A stretch of DNA of 64,000 nt from assembly GCA_900078775.1 (NCBI GenBank), contig LT549889.1:868001-932000 (forward strand). Direction: 5' to 3'. Positions within the stretch are counted from its first letter, which is position 1. The number at the start of each line of letters is the position of its first letter. The DNA comes from Mycolicibacterium aurum. GTDB taxonomy: Bacteria > Actinomycetota > Actinomycetes > Mycobacteriales > Mycobacteriaceae. The notes below the pieces were generated by a model that saw only the letters and a program-made list of their open reading frames with translations, was not told the origin of the DNA and made no database searches. The position numbers and the translations under genes were made by a program. This document shows, piece by piece, positions 1 through 7,935 of the stretch.

Positions 1-267
1 CCCGACGAGATCATGGTCAACGTGGTGTCGCCGGGCAGCATCTCGTCCGAGGCGCTGCGGGGCTGGGCGGCATCGGTCGGGGTGGACGGCGACGATCCGT
101 ACGCCCTGATGGCGGCCATCGACGAGCACTTCGGTCACCCCGCGCACCTGCCCCGGGCCGGACTACCCGGTGAGATCGGCCCGGTGGCCGCCTTTCTGGC
201 GTCCAAACGGAACTCGTATATGACGGGCGCCAACATCAACGTCGACGGCGGCAGCGACTTCACCTGA
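1..267 (+). CDS. SDR family oxidoreductase, C-terminal fragment
   Basis: The frame is open from base 1, so the 5' part of the gene lies outside the window. The 88 visible residues match the C-terminal end of a short-chain dehydrogenase/reductase: NVVSPGSI after the catalytic region, the substrate-loop segment, the stretch PGEIGPVAAFLASKRNSYMT, and the terminal NVDGG motif found in classical SDRs of the FabG type. The Rossmann fold and the Tyr-x3-Lys site are not visible, so the substrate cannot be inferred. It converges on the secreted-protein gene that ends at 356, with a hairpin between the two stops. Confidence 0.85.
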   Translation, partial: PDEIMVNVVSPGSISSEALRGWAASVGVDGDDPYALMAAIDEHFGHPAHLPRAGLPGEIGPVAAFLASKRNSYMTGANINVDGGSDFT

Positions 268-313
268 ACCGGTCGGGCGGAAAAGGAACTGGCAGCGGAC
301 CCGGAAATGCCAA

Positions 314-342
314 CGTCGCGCCACCGAAACGGTGACGCGACG
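314..342. terminator. Bidirectional hairpin between convergent genes
   Basis: CGTCGCG-c-CACCG, loop AAA, CGGTG-a-CGCGACG: a 12-bp stem with one internal mismatch. It lies between the stop of the SDR fragment (267) and the stop of the minus-strand gene (356). There is no clear U-tract, as is common for mycobacterial hairpin terminators. The terminator role is inferred from position and symmetry. Confidence 0.55.
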
Positions 343-355
343 CTGGGTCTCACTG

Positions 356-1981
356 TCAGTCCGCGGTGTTGCCGCCGGACCCGGACTCTGATCCGTCCGA
401 CTTGGCGCCGGCATCAGCCTTGGTCGGCGCGGAGTCGCTGTCCTTCGCGGCGCGTTCCTGGCCGAGGCTTCCCTTGCCGCTCGGCGACGTTGCGGACTCC
501 TCCGACTCGCCTTCCTTGGCGGAGTCGTCGGACACGAGGTCCTCGTCGCGCTCGTCGGACGCCAGGTCCTCGGCGGGCTCGTCGGACGCCAGGTCTTCGG
601 CGGGCTCGTCGGACGCGAGGTCTTCGGCGGGCTCGTCGGACGCGAGGTCTTCGGCGGGCTCCTCGGACGCGAGGTCTTCGGCGGGCTCCTCGGGCACCAG
701 GTTCTCGGCGGGGGACTCCTCCCGGAGATCCTCCGATGCTTCCGCAACCTCGGGCACATCCCCGTCGGCAACCTGATCGGATGCGGCGGTGTCGGGCTCG
801 GTCTCGTTCGAGGTGAGCACGAACGTCCGGCTGGTGGTGCCGGTCTGCACGGTGGTGTCAGCGACCGGCGGGGGAGTGATTCCACGGATGATCTCCGCGG
901 GCAGCTGGTTGAACAGGAAATCGAAAGGTCCGGTCGGCGAGAAGATGCCGGGGAATGCCTGGCCTCGGCCCGCACCCAGCGAGAAGTCCAGCAGCGGACC
1001 CGGGACGTAGCCGCTGAGGAAGGCGTTGGCGATCTTGGCAGGCGCGTTGATCAGTTCGCTGATCGCCGTGTCGAACTGGCGGGTCTGCAACGCCTTCACA
1101 ACGGCGTCGACGATCTCCACGGTCTGGAAGATCGCGGTGATCGGCGGGCCCAGCAGAGCCCGGCCGAAGTTGCCGATCACGGTGCGACCGAGGAGCCCGT
1201 CATTGCCGGTCTCCGAATTGCCGAGGATGCGGGACAGCGGGTGCAGGCCCAGATCCGCCAGGATGTCACCCGGAACCTTCAGGAGGTCGAGTTGCGACTG
1301 TCGACCGGCGGACAGGACGTCCACCAGGAACCAGTAGTTGATCTCACTGTAGGCCTTGAACACGTCGCCGGCTGCGAGGAACTGAACCGCCGTCTGCAGC
1401 ACGGAGGGCACCCGCACGCCGTTCTCGACGCGGTGGGAGACCAGGGCCGTCAAGGCGTTCCGCAGGGCCACCGCTCCTTCGCCGGCGGCCGCGGCCAGGC
1501 GGTTGGCGTAATCCGGAACGGATGACAGCGCGCCGAGCAGATTCCGGGGGTCGGCGAGGTTTCCGACCATGCCGACGAGGCCGGCCTGGACGTCGGACCG
1601 GCCCAGGGTGGCCCCCAGGGTGCCCGCCGTGGTGGCCATCGTCTTGAGCAGCGCCGGCTGCCAGGTCTCGACCCACTGCGGGTTGGGGCCGGTGGCGCCT
1701 TCCAGCACCCACTGGTACCTGCCGGTCACGATCTCGCCGATCAGGTTCTGCGCAGTGTTCCCCCACACCGCCAGCGGATTCTCGAATGCCGAGAGGTCGA
1801 CTGCCGCCGTCGACGAGGCGACCCGAACCTCGGGCAGCGTGGGCGTGACGACCACGGGGGCAAGGGCGAGCGCCCCTGCGCTGACCACCGCGACACCGGC
1901 GGCCGCGGCCTTGGCACGGCCGGAGCGGAAGGGGGTGGGTAGGGAGCAGTCGGCGGTGACTGCGCCAGTGGGTTTTTGCAC
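356..1981 (-). CDS. Secreted GjpA-like (porin-type) protein with acidic repeat tail
   Basis: Translation gives 541 residues. I chose the GTG at 1981 because AGGAG lies 6 nt upstream (1988-1992). A longer frame to 2035 would run through an iron box. After a basic N-terminus comes a hydrophobic signal-like segment (AAAAGVAVVSAGALALAPVV), then a helical, Ala/Leu-rich region of about 350 residues with the spacing and phrases (NPLAVW, NAFLSGYVPGPLLDF) of mycobacterial proteins usually named outer membrane porin GjpA. The porin function is only a family label. The last 170 residues or so are Glu/Asp/Ser-rich and contain nonapeptide repeats, which is not typical of the core family. Two IdeR-like boxes upstream suggest iron repression. 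It could instead be a cell-wall protein of unknown role. Confidence 0.7.
   Translation of the reverse strand: MQKPTGAVTADCSLPTPFRSGRAKAAAAGVAVVSAGALALAPVVVTPTLPEVRVASSTAAVDLSAFENPLAVWGNTAQNLIGEIVTGRYQWVLEGATGPNPQWVETWQPALLKTMATTAGTLGATLGRSDVQAGLVGMVGNLADPRNLLGALSSVPDYANRLAAAAGEGAVALRNALTALVSHRVENGVRVPSVLQTAVQFLAAGDVFKAYSEINYWFLVDVLSAGRQSQLDLLKVPGDILADLGLHPLSRILGNSETGNDGLLGRTVIGNFGRALLGPPITAIFQTVEIVDAVVKALQTRQFDTAISELINAPAKIANAFLSGYVPGPLLDFSLGAGRGQAFPGIFSPTGPFDFLFNQLPAEIIRGITPPPVADTTVQTGTTSRTFVLTSNETEPDTAASDQVADGDVPEVAEASEDLREESPAENLVPEEPAEDLASEEPAEDLASDEPAEDLASDEPAEDLASDEPAEDLASDERDEDLVSDDSAKEGESEESATSPSGKGSLGQERAAKDSDSAPTKADAGAKSDGSESGSGGNTAD
530..718 (-). repeat. 27-bp tandem repeat encoding DEPAEDLAS nonapeptides
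   Basis: Seven consecutive 27-bp units. The five at 557-691 are nearly identical (one or two base changes each) and the flanking units at 530-556 and 692-718 are degenerate. In the minus-strand gene they encode a tract of (D/E)EPAEDLAS repeats. In-frame units of this type can gain or lose copies by slippage without breaking the gene. Confidence 0.9.
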
Positions 1982-2027
1982 GGATTTCTCCTGGTGTGGG
2001 GGGACACAGCTGTGAACCGGCTGAAGA

Positions 2028-2046
2028 TTAGCCAAGCCTTACCTCA
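2028..2046 (-). promoter_or_regulatory. IdeR-like iron box 2 (proximal)
   Basis: Read on the minus strand, TGAGGTAAGGCTTGGCTAA agrees with the IdeR/DtxR consensus TTAGGTTAGSCTAACCTAA at 14 of 19 positions by my count. It lies 46 bp upstream of the GTG at 1981. Binding by IdeR is inferred from sequence only. Confidence 0.55.
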
Positions 2047-2052
2047 AAAGCA

Positions 2053-2071
2053 AGAGGGTTGGCTAACCTAA
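2053..2071 (-). promoter_or_regulatory. IdeR-like iron box 1 (distal)
   Basis: Read on the minus strand, TTAGGTTAGCCAACCCTCT matches the IdeR consensus at 15 of 19 positions, with the left half-site TTAGGTTAGCC perfect. Its centre is 25 bp from box 2. Tandem boxes are a known arrangement at strongly iron-regulated mycobacterial promoters. Confidence 0.65.
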
Positions 2072-2264
2072 ATCAATCCAAATGGGGAGCGCGCAATTCG
2101 GCCGCGAGATGCTCTAGGACGCCGGCCTCGTCGGGCGTCCACCCGCGCCCGCCCGGCCCGTATGGCGAGGCCCCGCCGTCGGACTTCTGCTCACCCGAAA
2201 AGTGTGCCTGAGCGGGCGATTGGGGAGCTGGCTCACGATGTCTGCGGATAGTTGCGGAACCCGT

Positions 2265-2283
2265 TACCGATAGGTATACAGTA
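2265..2283. promoter_or_regulatory. Island operator site A (degenerate)
   Basis: TACCGATAGGTATACAGTA matches TACTGTAA-N3-TTACAGTA at 12 of 16 defined positions, with an almost intact right half. It lies 55 bp upstream of the crotonase start, in front of the six-gene plus-strand operon. It is the weakest of the five copies. Confidence 0.5.
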
Positions 2284-2337
2284 AGAGCAAATCGATCGTG
2301 GGAATCCGACCCGAACACAACGATGGAGACCGTTTCG

Positions 2338-3183
2338 ATGAGTGTCGCCGAAGGCCATGGGTTGGCTGCTTCGTCAGCACCGGAGGGTCCGGCCGTGCTC
2401 TACGAGGTGTCCGACGCCGGGGTCGCCGTCATCACGCTGAACCGGCCGGAGCGGCTGAACTCCTGGGGCGCGGACATCTCCAGCGGTGTCTACGGCGCCT
2501 TCGACCGGGCCGAAGCCGATCCCTCGGTGCGGTCCATCGTGCTGACCGGCACCGGCAAGGGCTTCTGCGCCGGCGCATACATGGGCGCCATGCAGGACCT
2601 GGGGGAGTCCATCGACGGCGACACCGACGTCAGCAAGATCGTCGGTGAGCGGCACCCGCACTTCCTCACCACGCTGCGCAAGCCCGTCATCGCCGCGATC
2701 AACGGCGCCTGCGTTGGCATCGGGCTCACCCACGCCCTGATGTGCGACGTCCGGTTCGCCGCCGCCGGCGCCAAATTCGCGACCGCCTTCCCACGTCGCG
2801 GACTGATCGGCGAATACGGCATCACCTGGATCCTGCCGCGGCTGGCCGGCTGGGGCGCGTCGGCGGACCTGCTGTTGTCCGGGCGGACCTTCCTGGCCGA
2901 GGAGGCTGCCCAGCTCGGGCTGGTGAAAGCGGTTGTGCCGCAGGAGGAGCTGCTGCCGACCGCGTTGGCCTATGCCGAAGACCTGGCGCGCAACTGCTCT
3001 CCGGTATCGATGGCGGTGATCAAGAGTCAGCTCTACGGCGACGCTCATGACCCGGTCACCGAGGTGAGCGGGCGCGCCGAGAAGCTGATGCACGAATCCC
3101 TGGTGCGGCCCGACCTCATCGAGGGCATCACCGCGTTCTTCGAGAAGCGGCCTCCGAATTTCCCGCCTTTACAAGAGCTTTGA
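2338..3183 (+). CDS. Enoyl-CoA hydratase/isomerase (crotonase) family protein
   Basis: 281 residues from the ATG at 2338, preferred over the ATG at 2323 because GGAGA sits 7 nt before it. Crotonase features are clear: GKGFCAGAYMGA (oxyanion-hole/CoA region), GACVGIGL, and GLIGEYGITWILPRL, whose Glu falls at the catalytic acid position of hydratases. C-terminal helices have the usual KxxL spacing. The likely reaction is hydration of a 2-enoyl-CoA or a related crotonase step in beta-oxidation. It is the first gene of an operon with amidohydrolase, acyl-CoA synthetase and acyl-CoA dehydrogenase genes, so it probably acts on a CoA ester made in the same pathway. The substrate is not deducible. 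Confidence 0.9.
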   Translation: MSVAEGHGLAASSAPEGPAVLYEVSDAGVAVITLNRPERLNSWGADISSGVYGAFDRAEADPSVRSIVLTGTGKGFCAGAYMGAMQDLGESIDGDTDVSKIVGERHPHFLTTLRKPVIAAINGACVGIGLTHALMCDVRFAAAGAKFATAFPRRGLIGEYGITWILPRLAGWGASADLLLSGRTFLAEEAAQLGLVKAVVPQEELLPTALAYAEDLARNCSPVSMAVIKSQLYGDAHDPVTEVSGRAEKLMHESLVRPDLIEGITAFFEKRPPNFPPLQEL

Positions 3184-3196
3184 AAGGTTGACCAGC

Positions 3197-4447
3197 ATGT
3201 CCGACACACCAGAGCGCCTGCCCTACCTGGCCGTCGACGTCGACAACCACTACTACGAGCCGATCGACGCGTTCACCCGGCACCTGCCCAAGGAATTCCG
3301 CAGTCGCGGTGTGCAGATGGTGCAGGACGGTAAACGGACGCTGGCGGTGTTCGGCGGGGTGGTCAATCACTTCATCCCGAACCCGACCTTCGACCCGATC
3401 ATCGAACCGGGCTGCCTGGATCTGCTGTTCCGGGGCGAGATTCCCGAAGGTGTCGACCCGGCCTCGTTGATGAAGGTGGACCGCCTCGCCGATCATCCCG
3501 AGTACCAGAACCGGGACGCCCGGCTCAAGGTGCTCGACCGGCAACGCCTGGAAACCGTGTTCATGCTGCCGACTTTCGCGTGCGGCGTGGAGGAGGGCCT
3601 CAAGCATGACATCGACGCCACCATGGCTTCGGTGCACGCGTTCAACCTGTGGCTGGACGAGGACTGGGGGTTCGACCGGCCCGACGGGCGCTTCATCTCG
3701 GCGCCGATCATCTCGCTGGCCGATCCGGTCAAGGCCGTCGAGGAGGTCGAGTTCGTGCTCGGCCGCGGTGCCAGACTGGTGTGCGTGCGCCCGGCCCCGG
3801 TGCCCGGGGAGGTCCGGCCGCGCTCCCTGGGTGACCCGTCCCATGACCCGGTGTGGGCGCGGCTGGCCGAGGCCGGCGTCCCGGTGGTGTTCCACCTGTC
3901 GGACTCCGGGTACATGGCGGTGCCGGCGCTATGGGGCGGCAGCGGCGTGTTCAAGGGCTTCGGCAAGCGCGACCCGCTCGACATGGTGATCATGGACGAC
4001 CGCGCCATCCACGACACGATGGCCTCGATGATCGTGCACCAGGTGTTCACCCGGCATCCCAAGCTCAAGGTCGTCAGCATCGAGAATGGTTCCTACTTCG
4101 TCTACCGGCTGATCAAGCGGCTGAAGAAGGCCGCCAACAATGCGCCCTATCACTTCACCGAGGATCCGGTGGAGCAGCTGCGCAACAACGTCTGGATCGC
4201 GCCCTACTACGAGGACGACGTCAAGCTGCTCGCCGACACCATCGGCGTCGACAAGATCCTGTTCGGTTCGGACTGGCCGCACGGGGAAGGGCTGGCCGAC
4301 CCGACCACCTTCACCGCCGACATCCCCCAGTTCCCGGAATTCTCGCTGGAGGACACCCGAAAGGTGATGCGCGACAACGCACTCGAATTGCTCGGCGACG
4401 TCAACCGCGTCGCGCCGGGCGCCCGTGACCTGGCCGCGACGGTCTGA
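3197..4447 (+). CDS. Amidohydrolase family protein (Amidohydro_2)
   Basis: 416 residues from the ATG at 3197, with GAAAGG 9 nt upstream. It belongs to the TIM-barrel amidohydrolase_2 group that includes ACMSD-type decarboxylases. The N-terminal metal motif reads DVDNHYYEP and the C-terminal one ILFGSDWPHGEG. KLKVVSIENGSYFVYRL near residue 300 is typical of the actinobacterial branch. Members cleave C-C or C-N bonds (decarboxylation, hydrolysis, retro-aldol), so the reaction is open. It starts 13 bp after the crotonase gene. It is a paralogue of the frameshifted gene at 9116-10347, which shares the FIPNPTF motif. Confidence 0.88.
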   Translation: MSDTPERLPYLAVDVDNHYYEPIDAFTRHLPKEFRSRGVQMVQDGKRTLAVFGGVVNHFIPNPTFDPIIEPGCLDLLFRGEIPEGVDPASLMKVDRLADHPEYQNRDARLKVLDRQRLETVFMLPTFACGVEEGLKHDIDATMASVHAFNLWLDEDWGFDRPDGRFISAPIISLADPVKAVEEVEFVLGRGARLVCVRPAPVPGEVRPRSLGDPSHDPVWARLAEAGVPVVFHLSDSGYMAVPALWGGSGVFKGFGKRDPLDMVIMDDRAIHDTMASMIVHQVFTRHPKLKVVSIENGSYFVYRLIKRLKKAANNAPYHFTEDPVEQLRNNVWIAPYYEDDVKLLADTIGVDKILFGSDWPHGEGLADPTTFTADIPQFPEFSLEDTRKVMRDNALELLGDVNRVAPGARDLAATV

Positions 4448-4452
4448 CGTCC

Positions 4453-6060
4453 GTGACCGAATGGACCATCGGCGCTGTCATCGACGCCATCGCCGATGCG
4501 GTGCCGGAGCGGGAGATGACGGTGTGCGGCACCCGGCGCACCAGCTTCGCCCAGGGCGCCGACCGGACCCGGCGGCTGGCCAACTTCCTGGCCCGCTACG
4601 GGCTCGGGACGCACACCGAACGGCACAAGCTGCACCGCTGGGAGTGCGGCCAGGACCGGGTCGCGCTGCTGATGCACAACGACCTGTACCCCGACGCGGT
4701 GATCGGCTGCCTGAAGGCACGCACGGTCCCGGTGAACGTCAACTACTACTACTCACCGGGCGAGGTCGCCGACCTGCTGGAGTATCTGCAGCCGCGGGCC
4801 ATCATCTACCACCGCTCGCTGGGGGCCAAGTTCGCCTCGGTGCTCGACGCCGAACTGCTCATTTGCGTCGATGACGGCGACGGCGAGCAGATCCCGGGCG
4901 CGGTGCCGCTGGAGGAGGCGCTGCGCGAGGGGGACGCGGACTGCGCCCCGCCCGGATCTCCGGACGATCTGCTGATGATCTGCACCGGCGGCACCACCGG
5001 GCGGCCCAAGGGGGTGCTGTGGCGCCAAGGCGACATCTACGTCTCCTCCATGAACGGCGCCGACCACGAGGACGTCGGCGAGATCCACCAGAAGGTGGCC
5101 AACGCCGGGCCGCCCTGGTTCGCGGTCTCCCCGCTGATGCACGCCGCCGGGATGTGGACAGCGTTCTCGGGCCTGCTGTCCGGCCAGACCGTCGTCCTGC
5201 ACGACACCAAGGCCCGCTTCGACCCGCGCACCGTGCTGGAAACCGCCGAGCGGGAGAAGATCGGGCTGATGACCATGGTCGGCGACGCCTATGCCGCACC
5301 GCTGGTCGAGGAACTCGGGCGGCACCACTACGACCTGTCCTCGATGTTCGCCATCGGTACCGGCGGAGCGGCGACCAACCCGAAACATCAACGGGCACTG
5401 CTGGAACACCTCCCGCAGATCACCGTCATCAACGGCTTCGGCTCCTCGGAGACCGGCAACATGGGCTTCGGGCACACTCAGCACAAGACCGAGACCGCCG
5501 ACACCTTCCAACTCCGGGCCGGCGGGCTGGTGCTGGCCGAGGACTACTCCCGCTTCCTCGAACCCGGTGAGGCGCAGGTCGGCTGGGCGGCCCGCAACGG
5601 CCGGATCCCGCTGGGCTACTTCGACGACGCCGAGGCCACCGCCCGGACCTTCCCCGAGGTGGCCGGGCAGCGTGTGGTGGTCTCCGGGGACCGGGCGGCA
5701 CTGGAATCCGATGGCACGCTGCGACTGTACGGACGCGACTCGCTGGTGGTGAACACCGGCGGGGAGAAGGTCTTCGTCGAAGAGGTCGAGGCGGTGCTGC
5801 GTGCGCATCCGGCGGTCGCCGACGCGCTGGTGGTCGGGCGGCCCAGCGAGCGCTGGGGCGAGGAGATCGTCGCGATCGTCGCCGCCCGTGCCGACGTCAC
5901 CGCCGACACGTTGCGCGAGCACTGCGCCACCGGCCTGGCACGCTTCAAGATCCCCAAGGATGTGCTGTTCGTCGAACAGATCCGGCGACTGGGCAATGGC
6001 AAGGCCGACTACCGGTGGGCGAAAACCCATGCGGTGCAACAACTGGAGACGACGTCATGA
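4453..6060 (+). CDS. Acyl-CoA synthetase (AMP-dependent, FadD-type)
   Basis: 535 residues from GTG. The adenylation P-loop CTGGTTGRPKGVLWRQ is near residue 180, NGFGSSETG (A5-type motif) near 330, and the hinge/C-terminal region GRDSLVVNTGGEKVFVEEVE followed by KADYRWA with the catalytic Lys close to the C-terminus. The VLWRQ variant is typical of mycobacterial FadD19/FadD17-like ligases that activate bulky steroid or branched carboxylates. This suggests, but does not prove, a large alicyclic acid as substrate. It starts 5 bp after the amidohydrolase and overlaps the next gene by 4 bp (ATGA), so the genes are translationally coupled. Confidence 0.92.
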   Translation: MTEWTIGAVIDAIADAVPEREMTVCGTRRTSFAQGADRTRRLANFLARYGLGTHTERHKLHRWECGQDRVALLMHNDLYPDAVIGCLKARTVPVNVNYYYSPGEVADLLEYLQPRAIIYHRSLGAKFASVLDAELLICVDDGDGEQIPGAVPLEEALREGDADCAPPGSPDDLLMICTGGTTGRPKGVLWRQGDIYVSSMNGADHEDVGEIHQKVANAGPPWFAVSPLMHAAGMWTAFSGLLSGQTVVLHDTKARFDPRTVLETAEREKIGLMTMVGDAYAAPLVEELGRHHYDLSSMFAIGTGGAATNPKHQRALLEHLPQITVINGFGSSETGNMGFGHTQHKTETADTFQLRAGGLVLAEDYSRFLEPGEAQVGWAARNGRIPLGYFDDAEATARTFPEVAGQRVVVSGDRAALESDGTLRLYGRDSLVVNTGGEKVFVEEVEAVLRAHPAVADALVVGRPSERWGEEIVAIVAARADVTADTLREHCATGLARFKIPKDVLFVEQIRRLGNGKADYRWAKTHAVQQLETTS

Positions 6061-6887
6061 CACAGCGGGTCATCGATTGCCTGGCCAATGTGCATTTCGG
6101 CGAGACGGAGAACCAGCCCACCTTCATGAAGAAGGTGCGCGACGACTACTTCAAGGGCCCGAAGTCGCTCTACGACCCCATCGATCTGGGGCAGCTGCTC
6201 GCGGAGATGGACACCCACGGGGTGCAGCGGGCCGTGCTGATGGATTCGCTGGCCAAACCCTCGGTCACCGCCCGCAAGTTCGTCGAGGCGCATCCGGACC
6301 GGTTCTCGCTGGCGATGGGCGGGGTGAACCTGCTGCGCCCCATCCCGTCGCTGCGCGAACTCGAGGCCATCAGCAAGGACCTCCCGGTGGTGTACACCGT
6401 GGTGGGCCCCAGCTTCTGGGCTGACGGCCAATACCCGCCCAGTGATGCGGTGTACTACCCGCTCTACACCAAGTGCGCCGAACTGGAACTGCCGCTGTGC
6501 GTGAACACCGGACTGCCCGGACCGCCCATCCCCGGTGAGGTGCAGAACCCGATCCACCTGGACCGGGTGTGCGTGCGGTTCCCCGAACTGAAGTTGTGCA
6601 TGATCCACGGTGCGGACCCGTGGTGGGATGTCGCGATCCGGATGCTGATCAAGTACCAGAACCTGCGCCTGATGACCTCGGCCTGGTCGCCGAAACGGCT
6701 GCCGGAGAGCCTGATCCACTTCATGCGCACCCGCGGTAAGAACAAGATCATCTTCGCCTCGGATTTCCCGGTGCTGCGGATGGAACGCGTGGTACCCGAG
6801 GCGCTGGCACTGGACCTGCCCGCCGACGTGATGGACAACTACCTCTACAACAACGCCCACGATTTCTTCTTTGGGGAAGGCAACTGA
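6057..6887 (+). CDS. Amidohydrolase family protein (Amidohydro_2), second copy
   Basis: 276 residues from the ATG at 6057, which overlaps the synthetase stop. It is a shorter and divergent member of the amidohydrolase_2 family: the N-terminus lacks an obvious HxH and begins VIDCLANVHFGE, while the C-terminal IIFASDFPVLRMERV keeps the SD(F/W)P metal-site motif. The reduced N-terminal metal site may mean altered metal use. It is placed between the synthetase and the acyl-CoA dehydrogenase pair, so it may act on a CoA-linked or free acid intermediate of the same pathway. The exact reaction is unknown. Confidence 0.82.
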   Translation: MTQRVIDCLANVHFGETENQPTFMKKVRDDYFKGPKSLYDPIDLGQLLAEMDTHGVQRAVLMDSLAKPSVTARKFVEAHPDRFSLAMGGVNLLRPIPSLRELEAISKDLPVVYTVVGPSFWADGQYPPSDAVYYPLYTKCAELELPLCVNTGLPGPPIPGEVQNPIHLDRVCVRFPELKLCMIHGADPWWDVAIRMLIKYQNLRLMTSAWSPKRLPESLIHFMRTRGKNKIIFASDFPVLRMERVVPEALALDLPADVMDNYLYNNAHDFFFGEGN

Positions 6888-7933
6888 TGGATCGTCACGA
6901 GCTGCGCAGGCTGGACTACAGCCTGACCGAGGATCACAAGGATCTGCAGGCGGCGTACCGGGATTTCTTCAAGACGCACTGCGATATCGAGGCGGTGCGC
7001 GCGGCCGAACCGTCCGGCTTCGACAAGAACCTGTGGGAACGGTTGTGCGGCATGGGCGCAACGACCATGGGACTGCCCGAGTCGGTCGGCGGTGACGGCG
7101 CCACCCTGGTGGACCTGACGCTGGTCGCCGAGGAGATCGGCCGCTCACTGGCCCCGGTGCCGTGGATCGACCACGTCGTCGCCGCCCGGCTGCTGGCCCG
7201 GCTCGGAGTGTTGGAGTCCGCCGGGATCGTGCAGGGCACCGCGCTGGTGGCCCTCGATCCCCAGCAGGTCGCACCCACCGGGGCGCGGCTGATCCCGGCC
7301 GGGTCGATCGCCGACCACATCCTCGTCCGCGACGGGCAGGACATCGTGCAGCTCGGATTCTCCACCCGGCCCGCCAAGGTGGACAACATCGGCAAGCTGC
7401 CGATGGCCTGGGTGGATCCCGCCACCGCCGACTCCCGGACGGTCGTGGCCGGTGGCGCGCAGGCACTCGCCGAATACCAACGGGCCCTGGACGAATGGCG
7501 GCTGCTCACCGCCTCGGCGCTGGTCGGTCTGGTCGAGGAGACGATGACCATCGCCGCCGAGTTCGCCAAGACCCGCTACACCCTGGGCGTGCCGATCGCC
7601 ACGCTGCAGGGCATCTCGCATCCGTTGGCCAATATCGCCATCACCGTCCACGGCGGGCGCGGACTGGCCCGCCGGGCCGCGTGGTTCCTGGACAACGAGC
7701 CCGATGAACGACCCGAACTCGGGCCGTCGGCATTCGTGTTCATGGCCGAGGAGGCCGCCAAGGCCGCCACCATGGCCGTGCACGTGCAGGGTGGACTCGG
7801 CGTCTCGGCGGAGGCCGCCGCCACCGCCTACCTGGTCCGGGCCCGCGGCTGGGCCCTGGCCGGCGGTGACCCGGGCGCCGCCGCCGTCCGCGTCGCCCAG
7901 ATCGTCTCGGCTCGCGAGAGCCAGGAGGGATAA
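6887..7933 (+). CDS. Acyl-CoA dehydrogenase, short subunit of a pair
   Basis: 348 residues. The ATG shares one base with the preceding stop. N-terminal and C-terminal acyl-CoA dehydrogenase domains are present (TRYTLGVPIATLQGISHPLANI and the terminal helix bundle), but the middle beta domain is short and lacks the usual FAD/substrate motif found in its neighbour. Adjacent short and long dehydrogenase genes in actinobacteria commonly encode alpha2beta2 enzymes (ChsE1-ChsE2, FadE26-27 type) in which each subunit supplies part of the active site. By analogy this protein is a partner of the 390-residue protein. The substrate is probably a branched or ring-bearing acyl-CoA. Confidence 0.88.
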   Translation: MDRHELRRLDYSLTEDHKDLQAAYRDFFKTHCDIEAVRAAEPSGFDKNLWERLCGMGATTMGLPESVGGDGATLVDLTLVAEEIGRSLAPVPWIDHVVAARLLARLGVLESAGIVQGTALVALDPQQVAPTGARLIPAGSIADHILVRDGQDIVQLGFSTRPAKVDNIGKLPMAWVDPATADSRTVVAGGAQALAEYQRALDEWRLLTASALVGLVEETMTIAAEFAKTRYTLGVPIATLQGISHPLANIAITVHGGRGLARRAAWFLDNEPDERPELGPSAFVFMAEEAAKAATMAVHVQGGLGVSAEAAATAYLVRARGWALAGGDPGAAAVRVAQIVSARESQEG

Positions 7934-7935
7934 CC

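Larger units (their letters stand above)
1982..2337. other. Divergent intergenic region (356 bp)
   Basis: This gap separates the minus-strand GjpA-like gene from the plus-strand crotonase operon. It holds the two IdeR-like boxes near the left gene and a degenerate copy of the catabolic-island operator near the right gene. A minus-strand frame at 2073-2318 is open for about 80 codons, but it has no recognisable domain or ribosome binding site and I do not call it. The middle (about 2090-2260) shows nothing I can identify. Confidence 0.6.

Noticed and set aside
163..975. Long open frames on both strands opposite the repeat tail and in most genes
   Set aside because: These are high-GC shadow frames (Arg/Pro/Ser-rich), antisense or out of frame to well supported proteins, with no domain.
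2073..2318. Minus-strand frame of about 80 codons between the iron boxes and the crotonase operator
   Set aside because: No recognisable domain, no convincing start or ribosome binding site, and it overlaps two regulatory regions. The C-terminal part (TPDEAGVLEHLAAELRA) has a protein-like look, so it could be a remnant, but I cannot support a gene.
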